The translations under genes were made by a program, and so were the position numbers. The notes beneath the pieces were generated by a model. That model was not told where the DNA came from, did not search any database, and saw only the letters and a program-made list of their open reading frames with translations. From IMG/VR virus record IMGVR_UViG_3300010157_000203, positions 1-27,962 of that record: 27,962 bases of DNA; one strand, written 5' to 3'. This document shows positions 23,418 to 27,962 of the stretch, piece after piece (position 1 is the first letter of the stretch; every line of letters starts with the position of its first letter). This stretch comes from a virus.

Positions 23418-23876
23418 ATGAGAATAATAAATCCTAAATCAAAAAATAAAAAACCTCAAGTCAAAATAACTAAAGTTGATAAAGATGCTTTTGAATATAG
23501 AGGTGGGCCTTTATTACATGAAGGGTTTACTCCTCAAAAAGCACCATTAATAAAAAAATTTGTTGACTATACTTGTAGTAGATTAAATATAGATGAACCT
23601 AAAATTTTTATTATAAACTCACCTACTTACTCTCAAGAACATAAAAGTTTTGGAGGTTATATTCCATCTGAACAAAAAATACTTTGTGTGGTACATAATA
23701 GAAATATGGCTGATATTTTAAGAACATTAGCTCATGAATTAGTACATCATATGCAAAATATAAATGGGGAAGAATTAAATGGAGAAGATGGTTCAAACAT
23801 TGAAAATGAAGCTAACGCTATGGCTGGAGTAATAATGAGAGAATTTGGAAGAGAAAATCCTGAAATATTTGAATAG
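23418..23876 (+). CDS. Small zinc metalloprotease-like protein (HExxH)
   Basis: A 152-residue predicted zincin. The active-site helix LRTLAHELVHHMQ supplies H106, E107 and H110. About 20 residues later, SNIENEANAMAG gives E128 or E131 as the likely third ligand in an E-x-x-A setting, as in gluzincin-type proteases. Before the site lie DEPKIFIINSPTYSQE and SFGGYIPSEQKILCVVHN, the strand region and edge seen in minimal metallopeptidases. The first 20 residues are basic (NPKSKNKKPQVKITK) and lack a signal peptide, so the enzyme acts in the cytoplasm or is packaged. The substrate is unknown; cleavage of host proteins or of head-associated proteins are both possible. It begins eight bases after a near-copy of the promoter motif, and its stop is one base from the next start. 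Confidence 0.7.
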   Translation: MRIINPKSKNKKPQVKITKVDKDAFEYRGGPLLHEGFTPQKAPLIKKFVDYTCSRLNIDEPKIFIINSPTYSQEHKSFGGYIPSEQKILCVVHNRNMADILRTLAHELVHHMQNINGEELNGEDGSNIENEANAMAGVIMREFGRENPEIFE

Positions 23877-23877
23877 A

Positions 23878-24414
23878 ATGATATCAATGAAAGAGTTGTT
23901 TAAAGAAGAGTTATCTAAAGCTTACACTATATATTGTGATATGGATGGAGTATTATGTGATTTTGAAGCAAGATTTGAACATTTTACAGGCCTACCACCA
24001 GATCAATATAGAGCAGAAATGACTAAAAAATATGGTGAAAAAAAAGTAGATGAAATATTTTGGGATGTAATTGATCATCAAGTAGGAATGAGATTTTGGA
24101 GAGGAATGCCTTGGATGCCTGAGGGTAAAGACTTATGGAGTTATATAAAACAATATAAACCTACTTTACTTACAGCACCTTCATGGCATAATTCTAGCAC
24201 TGAGGGTAAAACAGCTTGGGTTGAAGATCATATACCAGGAACTCCAATAGTATTTAAACAAGCTAAACAAAAAGCAAATTTAGCCGGTCCTAATATAATC
24301 CTTATAGATGATAGAGAAGATACTATTATGAGTTGGAAAGCTAAAAATGGTATAGGAATTTTATATAAAAATACAGACCAAACAATAAACGAATTAAAAT
24401 TATTAGGAATATAA
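23878..24414 (+). CDS. HAD-family 5'(3')-deoxyribonucleotidase-like phosphatase
   Basis: Predicted to remove phosphate from deoxynucleoside monophosphates. All HAD motifs are visible (numbering from ATG 23878): motif I YCDMDGVLCDF with nucleophile D21 and acid D23; motif II LLTAPS; motif III lysine in VFKQAKQKANLAG; and motif IV ILIDDREDTI. The helical cap carries GMPWMPEGKDLW, as in the 5'(3')-deoxyribonucleotidase branch. I prefer the start at 23878 (one base after the protease stop, TAGAATG) or the nearby ATG 23887, rather than 23845, which would overlap the protease by 32 bases. The first residues (MKELFKEELSKA) resemble the N-terminal helices found at the start of other genes to the right. 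Likely role: dNMP turnover during host DNA recycling. Confidence 0.8.
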   Translation: MISMKELFKEELSKAYTIYCDMDGVLCDFEARFEHFTGLPPDQYRAEMTKKYGEKKVDEIFWDVIDHQVGMRFWRGMPWMPEGKDLWSYIKQYKPTLLTAPSWHNSSTEGKTAWVEDHIPGTPIVFKQAKQKANLAGPNIILIDDREDTIMSWKAKNGIGILYKNTDQTINELKLLGI

Positions 24415-24417
24415 GTT

Positions 24418-24990
24418 ATGTCAACACAATTAAATAGAGAATTTTCGGAAAGAGACATTCAAAGAATGAGAAATATCATCAGTAAAAATACAGGTGATAG
24501 CACCCGAATTCAAGTTGGTTATAGTAAAGTTAAAGTAACTTACTCCGAGGGTGATACATGGGAAGAAAACGGTAAAACCTGGACTATTCACAACGGTATT
24601 AAGCAAACCATCACCAAACACGATGCATTAAAGGCAATGGTTGAATTTCCACTTACTTGCTCAGGTTGTTCTAAACCAATGAAAAGTAATAGATTAAATA
24701 GAAAAATGTATAATATACATAATACATGTTTTGATTGTGTTATTGAGATGGAAACAAAACTTAGAATAGAAGGTAAATATGATGCTTATGTTAAAGAAAT
24801 GCTAAATTCTAATAAAAACACTTCTTTAGATGACGCTGAACAAATGTTTGATGAATATTTTAATAGTAAAAAAGAAACATATGTTACCGAGGCAGGTGAC
24901 ATAGAAAAATGGGATGGTGGTAGCATTGATCCTGAATATATAAAAATGGTCAAAGCAAACATAAAACGTCTAAGAGAAACAGAGATATAA
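24418..24990 (+). CDS. Conserved zinc-finger phage protein (190 aa)
   Basis: The N-terminal 65 residues look tightly constrained: REFSERDIQRMRNIISKNTG, then YSEGDTWEENGKTWTIHNGI and KQTITKHDA. A four-cysteine zinc site follows: C81-S-G-C84 and C104-F-D-C107, separated by a short basic segment (KPMKSNRLNRKMYNIHN). The remainder is helical (VIEMETKLRIEGKYDAYVKE) with an acidic C-terminus ending in a basic helix. From memory this is a recurrent protein of uncultured T4-like phages with no assigned function. The zinc ribbon suggests nucleic-acid or protein binding. Codons between about 24480 and 24650 are richer in G and C than in neighbouring genes. It follows the HAD gene after three bases and is followed by a palindromic promoter-like element. 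Confidence 0.65.
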   Translation: MSTQLNREFSERDIQRMRNIISKNTGDSTRIQVGYSKVKVTYSEGDTWEENGKTWTIHNGIKQTITKHDALKAMVEFPLTCSGCSKPMKSNRLNRKMYNIHNTCFDCVIEMETKLRIEGKYDAYVKEMLNSNKNTSLDDAEQMFDEYFNSKKETYVTEAGDIEKWDGGSIDPEYIKMVKANIKRLRETEI

Positions 24991-24999
24991 ATATTTATA
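24986..24999. promoter_or_regulatory. Palindromic TATAAATATTTATA element
   Basis: A 14-base perfect palindrome joins TATAAATA (24986-24993), the T4 late promoter sequence in sense orientation, to TATTTATA (24992-24999), the motif repeated in this phage. It lies 14 bases before the ATG at 25014 and overlaps the stop of the zinc-finger gene. It is the one gap where both orientations of the motif coexist, so it could act as a promoter in either direction. Confidence 0.45.
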
Positions 25000-25013
25000 C
25001 CAAAATCAAACCC

Positions 25014-25571
25014 ATGAAAAAAGAATTTTTAAAAAATATAATCAAAGAAAGCATCACTGATTATTTATCAGAATTAAATTCAAGTGACCATTTAGAAGAA
25101 GAATTAATTGATGAGACTCCAACTACTGAAGAAAAAACTTTATTTGAAGATAAAGTAACTAAAGGAGATGGTTATATTTACTTAGTTAAAAAAGCCTTAA
25201 ATGAATCTACTGAAAAAGATTTAGTTGAGAAAAAATCATTAATGGAATTAATAGGTGAAGGGTTATATGAAGGTGCTTACTTAAATGAAGCACAAGCTAT
25301 GAGTGCTGCTAAAAAAGTAGTTAAAGCTAAAGATACTTTAATGAAAGAAAATGTTAAGAAAGGACATGAAAAAGTAGGTGGTTTAGAAAAACAAGTAGCT
25401 GATTTAAAAGTTGAAATGGCTAAACTAATTGATAATCCTGAAATGAGAGGTGAGTTAACTAACTACACTGCTAAATTAGAAAAAGCTGAACAAGTATTAG
25501 AAAAATTAAAAGTAGCATTAGAAAAATCTTCTCCTAAAAAAGAAAAGAAAGAAAAAAAAGATGACGAATAA
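25014..25571 (+). CDS. Charged helical protein with N-terminal targeting-like helix (185 aa)
   Basis: Starts MKKEFLKNIIKESITDYLSE, an amphipathic helix of the same type as in the genes at 5261 and 26954, with I-K-E and L-S-E sites that fit the T4 gp21 protease preference. A short acidic linker (EEELIDETPTTEEKT) follows, then FEDKVTKGDGYIYLVKKALN and a long coiled coil from about residue 100 to 170 (GGLEKQVADLKVEMAKLI, then AKLEKAEQVLEKLKVALEK). It ends with a lysine-rich tail KKEKKEKKDDE. No catalytic motif is visible. The composition is like that of T4-type scaffold or internal head proteins, but this is inference. The stop overlaps the next gene by 11 bases. A TATTTATA motif lies 14 bases before the ATG. 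Confidence 0.6.
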   Translation: MKKEFLKNIIKESITDYLSELNSSDHLEEELIDETPTTEEKTLFEDKVTKGDGYIYLVKKALNESTEKDLVEKKSLMELIGEGLYEGAYLNEAQAMSAAKKVVKAKDTLMKENVKKGHEKVGGLEKQVADLKVEMAKLIDNPEMRGELTNYTAKLEKAEQVLEKLKVALEKSSPKKEKKEKKDDE

Positions 25572-26844
25572 TAATTATACTGAAATTTTATCTAAACATC
25601 TTTATACCTTTATTAAAGAGGAACTTGAAGGAGATGAAGAAGATCAAACTAAAAAGTATACTGAATATGATGTAGTATTGATTCCTGAAGATATTAATAA
25701 GGCTATTGAAGCTTTATCTAATATTAAAAATTATGGACCATATGCTCAAAATTTAAGAGATCCTAAAACTATTGAAAAAATATTTGGACCTAATACTCCA
25801 GCAACTAAGGGTAGAATAGCTAAAGAAACTTGGAATAAATTTTCAGAAGCTGAAAAACGTGCTAAAGTATTAGATATTAAATCTAGAGCTCCTCAAGATT
25901 TTAAAGATGTTGAAACTCAAATGCAATCTCAATTCCAGACTTGGTCTGAAGAAAATAAAGGAGATTTTATTGATTTCTTAGTATCACTTCCTGGAGATAA
26001 ATTACCTATGAATTTTTATGGTAAGTATGGTGCTAATTTCTTTTTAACTAAAACACCTGAAAATCTTAAAAAATATAGTGGTGTAATGTCTAAAGGTGTT
26101 CACTATACTGCTGATGAAAATGAATTAACATTCCCTCAAAATTGGAATCCATTTAAATCTAAAGATTATCTTAAAAAAGTATTAAAACTTATAATGGATA
26201 ATGCTGGACTTGAATATGTTTTTTCTGAACAAGAATCAACAGAACAACCTAAAGAAAAAGCAACTAGCGTTACCTCACCTGATAGACCTGACCAAATAAA
26301 TTTTGTTAAGACATTTACTGATGATGAAGGTGTACCTGATGAAGATCTAGCTGCTAAATTTAGAAAATTAATACCAGATGAATTCAAATTTAAAACCAAA
26401 GTTGAAAATGGTAAAATTACTGTAAGCGATATATCAGCATCTGATAAAAAAGCTTTAATTAACGCTTCAATTAAATTTCAAGAAAAATATAACAATCTTT
26501 ACGAAAATAAAAATACAATGAAAGACCAATTAAGATCTCAATTAACTTCTATGATTAAGGAAGTTCTTATAGAAAAAAAATTAACTCCTACTCAACTTAA
26601 AAAAAGAAATAAAGAAGCAGAAGTTATTAAAAAGAAAAATCCTAAAATGGATAAAGGTGAAGCTTTTGCAATTGCTACTAAACATATAGAAAAGGGAAAA
26701 GCTATGAAAGAGGATTTAGATTCTGCTTTATCTAAATTAGTTAAAGATGATGATGCTTCTGAATTAGTAGCTCTTATAAAAAATTTACCAAATGCCGCTA
26801 GAGAAAAAGTAGCTCAAATGCTTAAAATAGATTTAAAAAAATAA
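25561..26844 (+). CDS. Two-part head-associated-like protein with internal targeting motif (427 aa)
   Basis: Unrecognised by name. The N-terminus (EILSKHLYTFIKEELEGDEE) again carries an amphipathic helix ending in F-I-K-E, close to the F-I-A-E cleavage signal of T4 internal proteins. Residues about 35-300 form one globular region: DVVLIPEDINKAIEALSNI, GRIAKETWNKFSEAEKRAKV and GKYGANFFLTKTPENLKKYS, with a proline-rich hinge near residue 235. At residue 320 an internal methionine opens a second copy of the N-terminal motif (MKDQLRSQLTSMIKEVLIEK). It is followed by a lysine-rich segment LTPTQLKKRNKEAEVIKKKN and a final helical domain. The last 108 residues therefore look like a separate module fused in frame, possibly released by cleavage or made from an internal start at 26518. 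No enzyme motif. Confidence 0.6.
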   Translation: MTNNNYTEILSKHLYTFIKEELEGDEEDQTKKYTEYDVVLIPEDINKAIEALSNIKNYGPYAQNLRDPKTIEKIFGPNTPATKGRIAKETWNKFSEAEKRAKVLDIKSRAPQDFKDVETQMQSQFQTWSEENKGDFIDFLVSLPGDKLPMNFYGKYGANFFLTKTPENLKKYSGVMSKGVHYTADENELTFPQNWNPFKSKDYLKKVLKLIMDNAGLEYVFSEQESTEQPKEKATSVTSPDRPDQINFVKTFTDDEGVPDEDLAAKFRKLIPDEFKFKTKVENGKITVSDISASDKKALINASIKFQEKYNNLYENKNTMKDQLRSQLTSMIKEVLIEKKLTPTQLKKRNKEAEVIKKKNPKMDKGEAFAIATKHIEKGKAMKEDLDSALSKLVKDDDASELVALIKNLPNAAREKVAQMLKIDLKK

Positions 26845-26951
26845 TGTCAAAGTCAAAAAAAGTAGGTAAACAAAAACCTAACCACGGTAATCAAGTTAAA
26901 AGACAAAACATTATCAAGAAAAACGAACAAATCTTAGCCAAATATAAATAA
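26844..26951 (+). CDS. Tiny basic protein (35 aa)
   Basis: The ATG at 26844 overlaps the previous stop (TAATG). The reading frame runs 35 codons to TAA at 26949-26951, two bases before the next start. The peptide is extremely basic (MSKSKKVGKQKPNHGNQVKR, then QNIIKKNEQILAKYK) with 11 lysines and one arginine and no acidic residue except one glutamate. Such peptides usually bind nucleic acid. In this place it could be a packaged DNA-binding peptide or a leader that couples translation to the next gene. Its last codons contain TATAAATA, the sense-orientation T4 late promoter sequence. The perfect fit between its two neighbours supports a real gene. Confidence 0.6.
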   Translation: MSKSKKVGKQKPNHGNQVKRQNIIKKNEQILAKYK

Positions 26952-26953
26952 AA

Positions 26954-27781
26954 ATGGATAAATCAGATTTAAGAAATATAATTAGAGAAACTATAGAACA
27001 TATTTTTCAAGAAAATACTTCTGTACCTCTTCAAGAAAATATTTTATTGACTGAAGATAAAGTTTCTAAAAATCTTCAATATCATTTAGATAAAGAAATT
27101 CCATTACATGAGAATGCCTTTAGATATGGTACTGAAGCTCAATTATCTTTATTTAAAGAAGTAAGAAAACTTTATAATGAAGAAAAATTATACTTAAATC
27201 CTGAAGATAGATGGTTAATTGAAAATACAGATATTGGAAATTATGGTTTATTTGAAGGTCAATTTGTAGCCTTAGATGTACCAATGGTTGAAGAAGATAT
27301 TAATCCAACTGATACAATCACTATGGATGTTCCTTTATTTATTCGTATGTTAGAATATGCTAGAGAAGACGCTAAAACTGATATGGATTTACATGACGCG
27401 ACAGAAAAAGCGCTTGCTTTAAGTACCTCTGGTAAAACGCTGACTATGGCGGATTATGAGAGTATTGTAGGTAAATCGTTAGATGAAGCTGAATATCATG
27501 GTAAAAATGTAGAATTAAATCACCCACATAGAGGTGGCTCTAAAAAATTCTTTGTTTATGTCAAGGATGGAGATAAAGTAAAAAAAGTACAATTTGGTGC
27601 AGCTGGAGGTGGTCAAAACTTATCAGTTAAAATTAGAGATCCAAAAGCCAGAAAGGCATTTGCTGCTCGTCAAAATTGTGATAGAAAAAAAGATAGAACA
27701 ACTCCTGGATATTGGTCTTGTAATATTGGAAAATATGCCAAATCTTTAGGATTTAAATCAAATTTTAATGGTTATTGGTAA
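26954..27781 (+). CDS. Head-associated-like protein with conserved C-terminal phage domain (275 aa)
   Basis: Begins MDKSDLRNIIRETIEHIFQE, the same N-terminal helix as other genes here, followed by P-L-Q-E, another L-x-E site. The middle (about 55-110) has FRYGTEAQLSLFKEVRKLYN, then EEKLYLNPEDRWLIENTDIG and LFEGQFVALDVPM. The C-terminal ~105 residues form a distinctive block: YHGKNVELNHPHRGGSKKFF, VYVKDGDKVKKVQFGAAGGG, then KIRDPKARKAFAARQNCDRK and PGYWSCNIGKYAKSLG. This block is widely found in T4-like phages of marine and uncultured origin; I recall it as a domain of unknown function (possibly the one named DUF5872, from memory). The two cysteines may bind metal or each other. Proposed role in the head or as scaffold is inference. 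A slightly GC-richer patch lies near 27397-27480. Confidence 0.6.
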   Translation: MDKSDLRNIIRETIEHIFQENTSVPLQENILLTEDKVSKNLQYHLDKEIPLHENAFRYGTEAQLSLFKEVRKLYNEEKLYLNPEDRWLIENTDIGNYGLFEGQFVALDVPMVEEDINPTDTITMDVPLFIRMLEYAREDAKTDMDLHDATEKALALSTSGKTLTMADYESIVGKSLDEAEYHGKNVELNHPHRGGSKKFFVYVKDGDKVKKVQFGAAGGGQNLSVKIRDPKARKAFAARQNCDRKKDRTTPGYWSCNIGKYAKSLGFKSNFNGYW

Positions 27782-27789
27782 TATTTATA
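27782..27789 (+). promoter_or_regulatory. TATTTATA motif four bases before an ATG
   Basis: Exact TATTTATA beginning one base after the preceding TAA stop and ending four bases before the ATG at 27794. As at 5250, the spacing is too short for T4-style promoter geometry with an intact start codon. Confidence 0.4.
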
Positions 27790-27793
27790 TTAA

Positions 27794-27962
27794 ATGGCTT
27801 ACTTATACAGACATATTAGATTAGATAAAAATGAACCTTTCTATATAGGAATAGGAACCAGTAATGAATATAAAAGGGCTTATAATTTTCATAATAGGTC
27901 TAATCATTGGAAGAATGTAACTCATAAAACTCAATATGAAGTTGAAATTGTATTAGATAATT
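27794..27962 (+). CDS. GIY-YIG homing endonuclease (partial, runs off the right edge)
   Basis: The first 56 codons of a gene cut by the window end. The translation begins MAYLYRHIRLDKNEPFYIGI followed by GTSNEYKRAYNFHNRSNHWK and then YEVEIVLDN. This is the GIY-YIG catalytic start: Y-L-Y (GIY position), then F-Y-I-G-I-G (YIG position), the R/K-bearing helix with YKRAY, and a strand before the catalytic glutamate helix that lies beyond the edge. Small phage homing endonucleases with the 'YLYRHIRLDKNEPFYIGIG' type start are common in Bacteroidetes phages and T4-likes. It begins four bases after a TATTTATA motif. Intactness beyond the window is unknown. Confidence 0.75.
   Translation, partial: MAYLYRHIRLDKNEPFYIGIGTSNEYKRAYNFHNRSNHWKNVTHKTQYEVEIVLDN

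Noticed and set aside
23845-23877. Upstream in-frame ATG for the HAD phosphatase
   Set aside because: It would overlap the metalloprotease gene by 32 bases; ATG 23878 lies one base after that gene's stop and keeps the tag-like N-terminus.
24228-24621. Two minus-strand open frames over the HAD and zinc-finger genes
   Set aside because: They lie antisense to genes with clear motifs, and the hydrophobic composition is what antisense reading of such codons gives.
25551-25571. Run of eight adenines at the 25014/25561 gene overlap as a -1 ribosomal slippage site
   Set aside because: A -1 shift leads at once to TGA, and the downstream gene is in the +1 frame with its own ATG, so simple translational coupling explains the overlap.
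26166-26399. Minus-strand open frame of 77 codons inside the 427-residue protein gene
   Set aside because: Shadow frame with low-complexity serine/leucine composition and no start context.
1-27962. tRNA genes, CRISPR arrays, insertion sequences, integrase or attachment sites
   Set aside because: Gaps are too short for tRNA genes, no regularly spaced repeats were seen, and no transposase or recombinase motifs occur in the translations.

Overview
This window looks like part of a strictly lytic, T4-related (contractile-tailed, 'far-T4'-like) phage genome whose host is probably a Bacteroidetes/Flavobacteria bacterium. The T4-type assignment rests on a gp55-like late sigma factor, gp25- and gp6-like baseplate wedge proteins, a gp7/gpI-like giant wedge protein, an OB-fold hub protein, a beta-helical spike and a DnaG-type primase. 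The host inference rests on three things: SprB-like repeats in the large adhesin, a near absence of Shine-Dalgarno sequences before start codons, and very AT-rich DNA. Every gene reads on the + strand and the standard code fits (TAA, TAG and TGA all occur as stops). No integrase, tRNA, rRNA, insertion sequence or CRISPR array was seen, and no gene-free stretch is longer than about 65 bases.

Layout. (1) 1-2060: a small coiled-coil protein, an HD-domain phosphohydrolase, a membrane-anchored small protein and the gp55-like late sigma factor, tightly coupled. (2) 2079-15007: the baseplate block, in order a small unknown protein, OB-fold hub protein, beta-helix spike, a 494-residue structural protein, a 162-residue protein with a charged N-terminal helix, gp25, gp6, a DNRLRE-like protein, a small coiled-coil protein and a 1858-residue gp7/gpI-like protein carrying a LamG-like domain. 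(3) 15071-20988: peripheral tail/host-recognition block, including a 998-residue adhesin with SprB-like repeats. An EDxHD (Vsr-like) homing endonuclease sits inside it. (4) 21026-23384: a SegE-like GIY-YIG protein, a 50-residue ORF, a DnaG-type primase and a RecB/Cas4-like nuclease. (5) 23418-27781: an HExxH metalloprotease, a HAD-type deoxyribonucleotidase, a zinc-finger protein, and proteins that begin with a shared amphipathic helix which may be a head-targeting and processing signal. (6) From 27794 a GIY-YIG homing endonuclease runs off the right edge.

The most striking non-coding signal is an 8-base motif, TATTTATA, that lies in most gaps of about 12 bases or more, just upstream of gene starts. 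The first copy follows directly after the late sigma gene. It is the natural candidate for this phage's late promoter. However, it is the reverse complement of the T4 late promoter TATAAATA, and in two places it lies only 3-4 bases from the ATG. That fits neither T4 geometry nor a normal leader.

Functionally, gp55 would redirect the host polymerase to the motif-marked late genes. These build the hub, wedges and adhesins. The primase and nuclease serve DNA replication and processing, and the right-hand cassette probably supplies accessory enzymes and head-associated proteins.
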